64,000 bases of DNA, taken from NCBI RefSeq assembly GCF_954871325.1, contig NC_088775.1, positions 83,677,561-83,741,560 on the forward strand, written 5' to 3'. The notes under the pieces are model-generated. The model was given only the letters and a program-made list of their open reading frames with translations, had not been told where the DNA came from and searched no databases. Origin of the DNA: Gordionus sp. m RMFG-2023 (taxonomy: Eukaryota; Nematomorpha; Gordioida; Chordodea; Parachordodidae). This document shows, one piece after another, positions 36,145-48,524 of this stretch. Position numbers and translations under genes: made by a program. Within the stretch, counting starts at the first letter, position 1. Every line of letters begins with the position of its first letter.

Positions 36145-37690
36145 GCGTTCAAAAGATAATTTAAAGTTGAAAAAATAACACATTATCCGAAAAAACACAT
36201 TGCCGCTAATCAATATAATAAAATTATATTTAAAATGATAGGTGATAATATTTACAAAGTAATTTGTTATTTTTGAAATAAGGTAGTTATCCTTAGTAAC
36301 TTTCACTTTTCAAATAACAATTTTAACTTATTTACTCTTATTGAAATTTTGAAATAATATGACGATAAAACATCGATCAAATTTTTTTTAAACAAAGACG
36401 TTTTCATTTTTTTTCTTAAGCTGTGCTATATTTTGAAAAACTTCAAATTTATTTCTAGTATGATAAAATTTGACATGTCAAATCTTCATTATTATTTTTT
36501 AAGTTAAAATAAAAGATAATGTAAAAAATATAACTAAGAAAAACAAAAAAACGAGAATAAAATATTAAAAATAACAATGCCACCAAATACTTTTACATTA
36601 CTTACTAGTTTTTTCATAAAAATTACGTAAATTTTAAGCAAAATATATTAAAATTTATATAAATAATTTAGAACACTTATTTATTTTTACATAAAAGATA
36701 GCTTGTTATTTTTTTCTTCAAAATTAATAATTTTTTTATTTTTAGCATTTAGGTTAGGATACAGCCTTATAAGACAAGAGAATTCTTTCCAAATGGGAAA
36801 GCCTTTCACAAGCAGTTATTGTGACTCATTAAGGTTATGAAATTCCATTTCATTCAATTTCTTAATCTTTGACTGGCCAAGCCAGCAGTAAATAAGATAT
36901 AGGCCCAGTTTGAATTATTCATTTAATTAACAAAACAAATAGATTACCTACTATTTGCTATCCATTACTATTTCAAATGAAATATTTTAGGTCTACTGCA
37001 AACCAAATGTTAATTTATTTTACAAGGTTAGCAAATAATCTACAAGCACAAATTATGATTACACTAGACATAGAACAATGCCATATTTTCTGCAAAGGTA
37101 GCATTCACAGGATATGGACGTTCCAAATTTTTGGAAAGAAAATAGGAACTTATGAATTTGGAAAATTCCAATTATCAACCTAATCCTGTGTTGACATTGA
37201 AATCAAGGAGATCAGATCATCCCTAAAAAAAATTGTTTTTATAGTTTTCTCTCCAATAATTATCTAGAAATATGCTGATATATCTGTAGTGTATATTTTA
37301 TTTATAATTTAGCTTTTCTTTAAAAATCCAATTAGCACTTTAAAATATATATTATAAAAAATTTTATGTTGGTTCACCAATATACACAACCTATGTTGTC
37401 AGTAACTAAAAATATGTGAACCACAAATTAGATTTTTATAAACTCACTGACAACCAATAGTTTTATTAGCATGTAGTTGTATCTATATCTAATTTTTCTT
37501 AATGTCAATTAAGGCTTTTTTATCTCTAATCTATGGCTATCTTTCTACAATGCTTTATAGATCAATTTTATTTGATATCCTTGTATAATTTTAATGAATT
37601 GGATCATATCATAAATAAATTCTGATTTTTTCTAAATTTACAATTTTATTTAAAGATTTTGTATTTAATTAGACAGTTCTTAAAATAAAT
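36145..37690. other. Gene-free stretch
   Basis: No supported gene. Short frames at 36,034-36,306 (-), overlapping family G, and 36,977-37,183 (+) have no recognisable domains. GC-richer patches at 36,755-36,905 and 37,060-37,140 could be decayed elements. Confidence 0.3.
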
Positions 37691-37977
37691 ATCAGAGATT
37701 GGAAAGGTACTTGCATGGCCCAGATTTTTAAAAAATATATTAATATAGCCCAGCTTACTGTTAAATGTGTGGCAATTTATTTTCAAAATGTATTGATCTA
37801 AATATTGAATGAAATTCAAAAAATATATTAAAATTTTATGCCTATTAAACTTTTAGAAATCAGAGATTTATGAGGCCTGCCTACTTGAAATTTTTTTAAA
37901 ATTTCTTAGCCAGTCTTACCATTTTTTAGGGAAATTTCCTAGTTTGGCCCTTAGGCCAGGCTTTGTAGATCTCCAGC
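37691..37977. repeat. Eroded CCGGG-type repeat (family B)
   Basis: Starts ATCAGAGATTGGAAAGGTAC and GCATGGCCCAG. A second inner ATCAGAGATTTATGAGGCCT lies near 37,858. It ends TTAGGCCAGGCTTTGTAGAT. Probably two overlapping old copies. Confidence 0.45.
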
Positions 37978-37979
37978 CA

Positions 37980-40300
37980 GAATAAAAAATAAAAATACGT
38001 GTAAACTACAATAGCAAATACCAACTATGATAAGGTTTATATAAAAAATAACATATCCTTGCCCAACTTATAAATTATTAGCACTCTACAGGCATTTAAT
38101 TTTTTTTTTGTTACTTAAATATTTATGTATATTTTACATAATGGTCATAATAACTTAATAAAAAATTATTAGCTTTTTAGACCATTTATAATTAAGTTTT
38201 TGAATGAAATCTTCTATAATTAAGTCATATAACTGAGAGATTTAAATTTAATACTAGATAATATTTAGGCTAGCTTAATAAAAATAAGTTATTTAAATAT
38301 TATAAGTTGGTCAATCATTATTAATCAACAACAAATTATGCTATTATATTTTATATTCATTCTTTTAATCTATTACATATCCACATTTTAAATTTTTTAG
38401 TGTACAACTGATTTAAAAATTCAACTTTATATTCAATTAAAAGTAAAAATAAAGTATGAAATAAATGTATTGTTTGAAAATTTTACTGCTTATGTATTAT
38501 ATTTTAAAATACATAAGCCCTTGATTTTCATTTTAATATATGATTGATTATCCAATTCAGTTATTTAAATTCCTTTATCCTTGCTAATATTAATCAATCG
38601 ATAATTGTGATGATCAAATAAAGTTGGAGCTCATAATGTGCTTGCCTAATTGATTTTACAAAATAATAATTAACGCAAAAAATGTCATAATTTTACAGGT
38701 TTTGTTTTTCAGTCGAATGGACAGACAAGTGATAGGTGGTTTGTGTCTCAAACTTGATGTTAAACAAATTATTTTTAAATTTGTAAATAAAATAACAAAT
38801 CTAAATTTAGGATGAGAATATTAGAATTATAAGAAATTATTCATGAGATACATTAAATAATAATAATAATCGTTAAAAATCAAAGGCTTAAATTTAATAT
38901 TAAATATTATGCCTATTTTATAGGGATTTTTTATTAAATATATAATATCAAAAAATTAAACTTATACCTGCCTGTTTTTTTTTTCATTTTGTTGTAAACT
39001 ATATGCTAGCTATTTAGGTAAAGTTAATTAGTCTATAACATAGATTAAATGCTTTTAGCTGGTTTAAAATTATTTGTTAAACGGGGTTTTAATTGTTTAG
39101 ACTAGAATGGATTGTATTTTTAAAATTAGGCTTATTACTTCGGTTTTATTTTAAAGTATTAGGTCCTTAACGGAGAAGAACTTATACCTGCCCCCCCTCC
39201 AAACTAGCGTCTGCATGACAATATTTTCAGTAATGTGCACATTATTAATTGCACCTTTTAATTTTAATGGTACTCCATTCATAGATTTTAAAAAGAATAA
39301 CTTAAATTATTTTATCTCTACTACCAACTATCAAAATAATATGTATACAAAAGAGTTATTTTTTAAATCATGAATTCAATTAAAACCCCCTCATTTAAAT
39401 GAATTAATTATTATAATATATTGGCATGAATATGAGTTTGCTGAGAATGTCTAACTCATTTGAATTACAGTTAAAAGGATAGTAGAAAGTTTTTTGTAAT
39501 ATCTATGATTATATACGATATTTAGATTTGGTCGATGATTTGCAATATTATTGTATAGGTCTATAATAGAAGGTTTAATTTTTACAGCAATATATTTTGT
39601 CCTACTTCATCTAAAAATTCATTTAATAGATAACCTCCGATAAATTCATAATACCCCCTCAAAAGAATTGGATGCAAACTGTTCCTAACCTCCCTCCTTT
39701 CCTCCCGTGTCACCCAAAAATGTATACAATATACCAATATAAACAATAATTTAAAAATAAGTAAAAGCTAATAATTTTAAAAAATGTAATTTAGACAAAG
39801 GCTTTAAATAGGTAATCTTAAAGCTTTACAATAAAATTTACAGAGGAAAAAAAATCAAATTAATAGATTTGAATAAATTTAATTTCTATAAAATATATCC
39901 ATTTTATTTATCCAAATTATAAATAAAATAATTTTAAATTAATATATTCATCATTTTAAAATATTATTGTATTTTTTTTTATAAACTACAACTACTCGAA
40001 ATTAAAAGTCGCGCTACTAATTACCTATATAAAAGTAGCGTAGTTACCGATCACCAATTAAAAAATGTAACGCGCTATTTTTAATAGCTAATAGCATTAA
40101 TTATTATTTCATAACAATCAAAGCAATAACAAAAAAACAAATCTTCTTACTCAAATCTATTTGGTTGTTCCCTATCTAACGATAATTTTTTGGAATAAAT
40201 ATTTGATTCCTATCAATTCTATTATAACGCCACTAATGGCGTGGTTTTACTTTTCGCGACTATCCAGTTATACTGTTCATAGGGAAACTTTCAAGTCCTA
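37980..40300. other. Gene-free A/T-rich stretch
   Basis: No coding exon recognised. Small patches include 38,705-38,760 and 39,180-39,225 (a C run, CTGCCCCCCCTCC). At 39,985-40,110 the words AAAAGTAGCGTAGTTACCG and AATGTAACGCGCTATTTTTA suggest another worn element. Confidence 0.3.
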
Positions 40301-40480
40301 TCTGCAAAAAAAAATTAATCTTGCTTTTCGCTTTCCCTAATTTTTCCCTCCTTTTCTTTCTTTTTTCATTCCCTTTTATTTTTCCTTCCATATATTTATC
40401 CTTCTCTTTCTATTATCATCTCTCATTCCGTTTTTTCTTTTTCTTATCTCCTTCACTTCATTCCCTCTTCCGTCCCCTAA
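40300..40480. repeat. Polypyrimidine tract
   Basis: About 170 bp of the plus strand is almost entirely C and T (CTTTCCC, TTTTTCCCTCC, TTCCTTCC, CTTCACTTCATTCCC), with only scattered purines. It is not a simple microsatellite. Its function is unknown. Confidence 0.7.
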
Positions 40481-41298
40481 ACGGTGAATAAGAGGTTATT
40501 CTTTATCAATGATACCATCCAATTAAGGATAGTCATATACTGCTTCTAATATCCTTTTTCCCCCGTCATCATTAGAACTTTTTAGAATACCCGGTCTCAG
40601 TTCTGAAATTCTGAAATACCGTATAATCGGTTAAACTAACGGGTTGCTTTTTTTAAAAAAAATAAGATAGTAGGGATCTCTTTTTCGAGAGCTATTTTGC
40701 TACTCTTAAAAAATTGATTTAAACTATTGCGATAATATTATATATTCACAGATTTCTTCAAATGTTTTCTGAAACCTGTTTCTTTTTTCTATATTAACAT
40801 AAATAACAATAAATAATCAAACTTGTTCAATCAAAGATACTTATTCTTTTTTTTGTAATTATAATATTTAATATTTTTGGCCTGACACTAAATTGACAAT
40901 TTACAAAAAAATTATTAATTAAAAATTATTTTTATAAACGTTTATAATAAAATTTACGAAAGAATTTATTATATTTTTTTTTGTCCTGATCTCAAGAGAA
41001 ATATCTAATTATCCTGTTTTTTTCTAAGAATTTTTAAATCCCGGTTCAATTCGACGAGAAAAAAATAAATCTAAATTAAAGCTATTTTTTAATAAAAATT
41101 TGGCACCGCATATGCTAAGCAGGGATCTATCTATATAGTATATCATTTAATAATAATCCATATTTTACTAGAGTTTGTTTTTTTTTGTGTAAGTTATGAA
41201 TTTAAAATTCCTTTTTCTTTTTTTTTGCATATTCCTTCCTTTTTTTTGAAAAATTAGAAAAAATCGAACAAGAAAATAGTATTTATTCACTTTGTTTA

Positions 41299-41479
41299 GT
41301 GTTGTTAAGCTACCTATCTTTAGTCAACTAAAAAAAATAGCTTAGCCATATTTTTATCCAGAAATATTCTAATCAATCATCAAGTTGAGGCTCAACTTAA
41401 AAGCTTAATTAAATTTTTTAGTTTAAAAGCTTGACTCAAACACAATAGAGATGGTCAAAGTTAGGTAATTTAACAACAC
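41299..41479. repeat. MITE family A copy with TA at both ends
   Basis: TA then GTGTTGTTAAGC at the left, and GGTAATTTAACAACAC then TA at the right. The interior is more diverged than in other copies (AGCTTAGCCATATTTTTATC; AAGTTGAGGCTCAACTT palindrome). Confidence 0.65.
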
Positions 41480-41577
41480 TACTCTGATTTATCTCTTCCA
41501 TCAAATGATCTCTTTTCTTGACATGTTCTTTAAACCTTTTCTATTCTTTTTCTCTCCTTAATCAAAGATATACTCAA

Positions 41578-42130
41578 GGCTTCGAACACTTAAGTATAGC
41601 GGTTTGGTTTTTAAGAAATTCATATCGGTTAGGTTTAAAATTTAAAACGGTTCTTTTCGATTCATTCCAGTTTTTATCAATTTGATTTTTTTAAAGAAAA
41701 TTAATCATAAACCATATATAAATTTAACTGAAATTATATTTTTATAATTCTTTTTTTACTTTAAATATGATGATTATATCTTATCTAATTAACTAGTTAA
41801 TTTCCTAATTTTTATTAAATTGAAAATATAAAGTAAAAACAATAAACTTGGTATTGATTGATATGAAGATAATAGCGATTTAATTGTAAAACTATTTTAA
41901 TATGAAAAGAAATCACGAATTAAAATCGCAATTAAAATGTCAAATTTAGGTTAGTAATTTAAAAATTAATTATTTACAAAAACCCTTATGAACCGGGTTA
42001 AACCGGTTCAAATATATTTATAACAGTTCGGTTAGCTCTTTTTATAATTTCTTTACTGCTCTGTTACGGTTACAGTTCAGGAAATTATAACGGTACGTTC
42101 CGGTTTCGCGGTTCGATTTGAAGCCCTGAT
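41578..42130. repeat. Palindromic repeat (family F), copy 1
   Basis: The left end is AAGGCTTCGAACACTTAAG, then GCGGTTTGG and TATCGGTTAGG. The right end is GTTCCGGTTTCGCGGTTCG, then TTTGAAGCCCTGAT. The inner right block AACCGGGTTAAACCGGTTC is itself palindromic. It matches 48,525-49,464 in inverse order at both ends. Copy 1 has no open frame. Confidence 0.6.
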
Positions 42131-42195
42131 TATACACTTAATGTCTCCATTAATTTAATATATAAAGAGAAAGAGATATGTTAGATATAACATTA

Positions 42196-42542
42196 CATTG
42201 GCGTACCCAGGAGTTTGCTAAGGGAGGAGTGCATTATTAAGTGGGTTTTCATCCATAATTTTCAATGGAAGTCTAAAGGTCACATTATTGTGGGTCTTTT
42301 TATAAAAATAATTTTGTATAAAACTGCTTTTTTTCCTAAAAATTTCCAATTATAGTCGTTATTTATTTTAAATCATTATTAACTTTTACTTATTTTTCTT
42401 TCAAATACTTGTTTATAATTATAATACATTTTTTGGCGGAATATGTGTAAGGGGAAATTTATTATTACTTAAAATAATATTTACGAGAACAGAATTTCTG
42501 GAGAGGGGATTTCCCTTATCAATCGTCCTGGCTACGCCAATG
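42196..42542. mobile_element. Non-autonomous hAT-like element
   Basis: A 347-bp segment is bounded by CATTGGCGTACCCAGGA and the inverse TCCTGGCTACGCCAATG, the TGGCGTAGC type of terminus also seen at 7,890-8,294. No coding sequence. The flanking 8-mers (TAACATTA, GATATATA) do not match, so the target duplication has decayed or the ends are slightly different. Confidence 0.6.
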
Positions 42543-42992
42543 GATATATATATTCAAGTTAAAATAACTCTTAAAAGTTTTGGCCATATTTATTATAAAT
42601 CATTTATCTATAAGGTTTTCTCTTTTTTTCTGAAAAAATTGCAAAAAAACTTACGAAGATATGTAATATATTTCAAATCAATCAGATATAGTAAAAATGA
42701 TTTTATTTTAAAAATTTATATAAAGTAGTATGACTATAAAATCACATGTTATCGGCGCGTATTAAAATAAAATATAAATTTTTTTTAGAGTCCTGAAATA
42801 TTGACAGATTAAATTGTAAATATTTTATATAATTATTTCAAATCACAAACCTTTCTAAAATATCGTGAGACCTAGCGAATCACATAAAAAAAATGAAAAA
42901 TTATCTAGCGTATACAATTGTAATATCTTATGAAAACTCGTTACACTCAATTTCATAAGATATGCAAGTATTAAGTTAAATACCATGGATGT

Positions 42993-44958
42993 TTAATAAT
43001 GTTTGATCCTTTTATTCAAGGGCAAAAATTCTGGGCTTATATTGGATTTATGTTGTGATGTATCGAAAAAGGGGAACATCGCAGAACCATTATACCCTGT
43101 ATCACTTAGTCCCCTGTTTATATCGTTAATTATGTGGCTCACGTTATCTCCAGTTTGAGAGCAGATATTATCAAGATTCGTGTAATTTATGTAGTTGCTA
43201 GGATGAAGGGAGGACGCAACGGAATAAGCGCAATGGTTATTGTTACCGCTATTTACGGAGGTCATGTTTACGGCATATATTCGCTCGTATCCAGCTCCAC
43301 AATCATTATCAGTGAGCAATGAATCAGCAAATCTATCGTCCCCAGCTTCGGATGAGCTATAACCATCCTGGGGATCTTCAATGTAGTTGTATTTTTCTTT
43401 CGTGGAATCGATATCGAGGTTTTTATCTTTTTCTTCGAAGGATGAGACTGTTTTAGTGTCATCTTCGTTGTCAGAGTATTTAATGCCGTCCCTGTAATTT
43501 TGATTTTTTGAAAGAAAAATTTTGCTTAAAATATCTGACAACTAGTTTTTAAACATGAATAAAATAGAAAAAACTTTTTAAAAAAATTATTTAAAATAAT
43601 AATATATGTTTTTTAATTTAATAAACAAACTTTTCTCTAATTTCGGCTGCCCTATCTCTTTGTCGTCTATTTTTAAACCAATTACTAACTTGGGTTGAGG
43701 ATAAACCGGTGATACCCGATAACTCTCTCTTTTCCCTTGGGGAAGGATATGGATTAGCTCGGTAAGAATCTCTCAAAATGCCGCGAGATTTTTCTTTGAA
43801 GCAATAACTAGTCTCTTCCCCATCCCATATTGTCCTGGGCAAAGGAAACTTCCTTCTAACCCTGTATTTGCCAACAGCTCCTAGAGGTCTACCCCCTCGA
43901 GCCTTTTCCGCCTCGAGGTAGTGCGCTTTCAACCAAATTTGCTGCAACTTGGAATGATTATGACACGAAAATTCATTATTCTCCAGGATAAAGTAAAGCG
44001 ATTTGAAGTCAGATGTGTGAAATGCTACAACTGCTTTAGCTTTAAGAACGCTTTCGTTAGAATGCAAATGGGGGCACTCCCTTGGAAGGGACCATAAAAA
44101 TCGAGCCAATCTTTCTATGTTACCAGATTGTTGCAAAACCTCGCACACGCACGCAATTTGATCTTGAGTAAACCCGAACCCTATGTTGTCACCCTTGCCA
44201 TTGTTATTCGTTGTTTGTTCAAGAATCCCTGAAGTGTGATTGATGGTAGGATCGATGATAGATGGCTTGAGTGGAATATCGGAAAGATTGGACATTATAG
44301 AAGGTATGTGAGTGTAAGCATGGAAGGTGGAGAATGGAGGAGTGCTACAGTAAGAATTAAGAAAAGAGGAATCATGGTTATTCGCGAGGTGGCCGTTTGT
44401 CGGGGAACTTAGACGGAGTTTAGGAATCGTAATTATCGCCGAATCTTCAGAACTCGGCTTAGAAACTATGATAGGTAAATCAGGGTCATTTAGAGGTGAT
44501 TTTTTTGTAGCGTCTTTATTCGGTACGAATTGTTCTTTATCATCCTTCAAATCCAGGTTGTTATATATCCCGCACATAAAATTATGTGGTTCGTCCACAC
44601 ATTTAGATGTTGGTCGGCTTAAAGTATCGTAGATCAAAGTAGGGGCCGAAGATATGACAATCGGATAATAAGGCGTTAAGCCGGTATAATAGGCGGTAGG
44701 TAGCTGGAAAAAAGGCGAATGAAAAGGTGGATGATGGGGTTGATAAGTGTCCTGAGAGAATGCAGAAAAATGATTATTGATGGAGCCGGATAAGGAATTT
44801 AACCCATATTTATTCTCCGCACAACCTCCATAGGAGTCATCTAAGCTTCCGGTCACATCTTGTTTCGAATGCGATTTTTCAAAGTTTGAAGAGATGTTTT
44901 CTGGTAAATTTATTAATTTTTCCATATTTTTAAGTGAACAAATATTGTGATCGTACAT
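42993..44958 (-). CDS. SIX1/2-family homeobox transcription factor (sine oculis type), two exons
   Basis: Transcription factor of the SIX1/2 group, which in other animals works with EYA co-activators in sensory organ, muscle and neural development. Exon 1 is 43,627-44,958. Exon 2 is 42,993-43,541, after an 85-bp phase-0 intron (donor GTTTAT, acceptor AACTAG). The protein is about 626 residues. Residues 261-379 are the SIX domain ([42 protein letters not shown]) and 380-440 the homeodomain. The ETSY tetrapeptide at its start and [13 protein letters not shown] identify SIX1/2 rather than SIX3/6 (QKTH) or SIX4/5 (ETVY). In known SIX1/2 and Sine oculis proteins the SIX domain starts much nearer the N-terminus; here about 260 Ser/Pro/Asn-rich residues precede it. 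The second exon gives an acidic, Asn/Ser-rich tail. An in-frame stop precedes the first ATG; Met12 is an alternative start. Confidence 0.93.
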
Positions 44959-44999
44959 TTGTTTATCGTTTCATTATAAAAAAAAATTTAAGATATTTT

Positions 45000-45960
45000 T
45001 TGTATGCTAAACAGCTAATACTTAATAAAGAAGAATTTAGGTTAACTTTAATGAAGAAAGATATTGGGATTATAATGATTAAGAAGTCATAAATATTTAT
45101 GCGAAATTGATATTGATTTGATATATCGATATCATAATTTGTTTTATATTTAATCTTTCCGAATTATTCAAAAAGTTATACAAAAATATATTTCAAAATG
45201 ACATATGTTTTATCATTTTTAAATTTATACTTACTATTATTAATTTTAAATTTTAATATTTTTAATTACCAATAAAATTTAGTTTTTTTTAAAAAAAAAA
45301 TTATTTAAAATAAAAATCATATTTTTTAAATTATTTTAAAATAAAACTTATATTGAAAAAATAAATATTTAAAACATGTGGTATCAAATTTCCTTTACGA
45401 TGTTGTAATTTAAGAAGATATGGAAAAATATTTTAAAAAATTATGTATATATATAATATAGATATTAAATCTATAAATATTTATATTAAATACTAAATAT
45501 GATATGTATATTAATATTTTACATTTTTTTTTAAAAATTATATAGTACATACATGATTATTATTACTAATAAAATAAATTAAATCTTAATCAATAAATTG
45601 AAATTTATATACGATGATGTTAATTTTTAAAAAAATAAATATTTTAATAAATTATTGACTTTTAAGAAAATTTATTTATGAATGGAGATTAAATGGTGAT
45701 AAGAATATGTTTTTTTTACCAATGTTTATGGGGGTAAGAATAACAATTTGTCTATACTAACTAATCCAGATCGAAAATTTGATTTGTGGGAAAAAATGTG
45801 AGAAAATTACAAAATGATTATTATAAAAAATGGGAAAGAAACATATTTTGTTTTAAATGGTGTTAACGAGCAATGCGCAGTGGGTGGGGTGGGAGATGAT
45901 TAGATAAATCCATTTTTTTAAGCAAGATGATGTGTTTTATTTGTTATAATTAATTTCGAT
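45000..45960. other. Upstream region of the SIX gene, no further gene seen
   Basis: Very A/T-rich with long A and T runs. No conserved promoter element can be named. A G-rich patch lies at 45,878-45,896 (GTGGGTGGGGTGGGAG). Confidence 0.4.
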
Positions 45961-45964
45961 TTTT

Positions 45965-46204
45965 TTATTTTTTGTTTTTCATGAAAATAGTTTCATGCTC
46001 TACATCCAGAAATTTTAAATTCTGAGAGAGGTTTTTAAACTTAAATCTTCTATAGCGCGCCATTTTGAAACAAAAAATTCTGATTATGCCAGAATCGTAT
46101 TCTAGAATTTCAATCACCCTGCGAATTTTAGACAATATCGCCATTTTATGTTTGTGCATTTTAAATAAAAAATTTATATGAGAAATCTTTTTAAAATTTA
46201 TCAA
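45965..46204 (-). CDS. Unrecognised 79-codon basic open frame
   Basis: The minus-strand frame includes KIRRVIEILEYDSGIIRIF and FKNLSQNLKFLDVEHETIF, and is less A/T-driven than its surroundings. It lies about 1 kb upstream of the SIX gene on the same strand. It shows no known domain, signal peptide or membrane segment. It could be an isolated exon, an old repeat or chance. Confidence 0.2.
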   Translation of the reverse strand: MINFKKISHINFLFKMHKHKMAILSKIRRVIEILEYDSGIIRIFCFKMARYRRFKFKNLSQNLKFLDVEHETIFMKNKK

Positions 46205-46739
46205 AATATTATAAATTTAAGGGGAAAAAAAAATTAAATTATTAAAAATAGAATTTAATCTTTGTAAAAAAATATTATTTATATAATAATAATTGCTATT
46301 AGGGGTGTCATTCAGACTTTTCAATTCGCCGGGAATCATATGGGTATCGATTACTTAAAGTCAAAATCTTTATATATATATAATATATTTAAATAAATCA
46401 AAAACCAATATTTAAAAAAATCAAAATAAGCTAATAAATTCATTAAAAATCTTCTCTTCTCTAAAAATACGAATTTTTCATAATAAATTGGAAAATTAAG
46501 AATTAAATTATTGATCAAACATAATTTTAAACTTGAAAAATATTTTAATTAACAGAATCTTCTGAAAAAAATTACCGATTTTTTAAATATTTTTGTGTGT
46601 ATATTTTAAGTTTTTATAGAAAAATAATATACTATCAAATAATCACGGTAGAAAAAATTAATACTATTTGTTATGAAATTTTTTTTTTTGAATTATGGTT
46701 AAATTCTCCCGCTTTTTATTTGAATGAATCTAACAATTA

Positions 46740-46960
46740 GTGTTGTTAAATAGCCCGATTCGAGTCAATTTATAAAAACGGCTCTATTAAGATTATAACC
46801 AAAATAACATTATATGTGAGCCTAAAGATTTTGCTTATAGCTGGCATAAATGCTTGGACATCTATTTGCTAAATCTCGATGCTTACCTAATATTATTTTA
46901 GCTAAAATCTTAATCGGCCCGTTTTGAAAAATCGACCCAAATCGGGCTTTCTAACAACAC
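46740..46960. repeat. MITE family A, best full-length copy
   Basis: 221 bp, flanked by TA on both sides. The left end is GTGTTGTTAAATAGCCCGAT. The right end is CCCAAATCGGGCTTTCTAAC then AACAC. The interior repeats itself inverted: ACCAAAATAACATTATATG...GCTTGGACATC against TAATATTATTTTAGCTAAAA. This makes a nearly full-length imperfect hairpin. Confidence 0.75.
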
Positions 46961-47509
46961 TAATGGATTGGCAACCCTGGTTAAGATATTAAAAATGGTA
47001 GCCAATCAAATCTTACAAAAATATGATTATAAATAGAACGAATAGAAAATTAAATATCACGTAACTACAATTTTCTTGAGTTGGACAATAATCATATTTT
47101 ATATACCCTTTAAAATAATTTATCAATTTAGATTTTCAAAAATAAATTGAATAATATTTTTAAAATTTTGATTCAACATATTTTTAAAAAATTGATTGGC
47201 ATCTTAAAAATTAGATTGCCATTTCTGAAATAAATCAGGACTTGAACCGCATATCTCTGCCAAAATCACCTTACAGAACCGAGCTCACGAATCCTGTCTT
47301 GAATAGAATACTATTCCGGTAAAATAAGATCTATAAGAATTATTTTTTAAAACTCGCGATATGATATTTAAATTTTTAAAATTTACTAAAAACTCATATT
47401 TGCTATATCCTTAATGTTGTTTGTAGCTGTTGAAAAAAAGAAGAAATAAATTTAATATAATACATCAAATGTCAGTTATTTTCTGACAGGAAAATTAGTT
47501 TTCCTTGAG

Positions 47510-47646
47510 GATGGAAGGAAAACGAAATCATCACATGGGTTGGTTTTAAGAAGTTTCTTTGTTTGCTATTTGGAGTGAAGATATTGGATGAAGACGAGAT
47601 TGATTGGGGAAGATTTAATATGTTTATATGTTATATATATACATGA
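47510..47646 (+). CDS. Possible terminal exon of an unknown gene
   Basis: After an acceptor-like CCTTGAG there is a 44-codon frame (WKENEIITWVGFKKFLCLLF, then GVKILDEDEIDWGRFNMF) ending in TGA. AATAAA overlaps the stop at 47,646-47,651. The mix of charged and aromatic residues looks more protein-like than random A/T translation here. No family is recognised and no matching upstream exon was found. Confidence 0.2.
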
Positions 47647-47860
47647 ATAAAGTGGAATTTTAGTAATGTATATTATATTTATTTAATATTATTAAAGGGA
47701 TTATTTTGGATTGATAAGTTATATTTTTGTGAGGGAAGGGTTGAGAGTAAAGGGCCTATTTTTATTTATTTTCGATACTTAAGACTTATATGTATGCTAA
47801 TTAGAGTAAAAATAAGCTGGAATATACACTCTTAAGAGTAAGGTACCCACCAAGGCCAGA

Positions 47861-48151
47861 TCAAGTGGGTGAGTTAGGGTCGGCCAAAAACGGCGTCGGA
47901 TTTGGGCAATGGTTTTGTAATAAGCGTTTTTTCTTATAGATATTAAGTATCCTTTGAAAAAACTTTATTTTGCCATCAACGCATATAATTTTTCCCTCTT
48001 TTTTTTTGAAACATCGTAATTTTTTGTAACAATCTAATAGGGGATATATTGAATCTTCCATCGGAAAAATTTCAATTTTTTTCTCGGATCGGGCCAGAAA
48101 AAAAATATGTCCGATGAAAGATCTACGATAAAAAAAATAAATTAATTTCAA
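47861..48151 (-). other. Unsupported 96-codon open frame
   Basis: A Lys/Phe/Ile-rich minus-strand frame whose C-terminal part (NPTPFLADPNS) comes from a repeat-like GC-richer patch. No domain or neighbour supports it as a gene. Confidence 0.1.
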
Positions 48152-48524
48152 TCATAGAATATTAATTATGGAGAAAATATATATTCCGTCCTATTAATAA
48201 TAATAAACACATTTGTATGAATATAATTATAGGAAATTTAAATTAGTGTTATAATATTCGATTATTTTCTAAATTACAATTTAATTTTTATCGCCTTTAT
48301 AACGCCATCCGGGGGAAGAGGGAGCAAGAGATAGCACCCTGAATGAGCCGCTAATATTGTACAAAGCATTTAATAAGAAGTGATAACCGTAACCTTCGAC
48401 ATCTGGCGGGGCAAATCTACGACAGAATCATAACCGCTCTTTTAAATTTCTGAGAACCGAAAGGCATTTTAAAATTTTCAGAAATTGGAGGCTAACCTGA
48501 CTAAGGTAAAGCTAATTTATATGT

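Noticed and set aside
36977-37183. 68-codon plus-strand frame with balanced residues
   Set aside because: No recognisable domain, no partner exons and no polyA signal; sits in a patch that looks like a decayed repeat.
42188-42550. 8-bp target duplication around the 42,196-42,542 element
   Set aside because: TAACATTA and GATATATA do not match; only the inverted ends support the element.
43535-43630. SIX intron with donor AA|GTTTGT and acceptor GTCAG
   Set aside because: Phases do not fit (2 nt plus 2 nt). The donor GTTTAT after codon TTT with acceptor AACTAG is phase-consistent and was used.
47221-47300. GGTTCAAGTCC on the minus strand, possible tRNA pseudogene
   Set aside because: The T-arm does not pair and no cloverleaf can be drawn; one motif is not enough.
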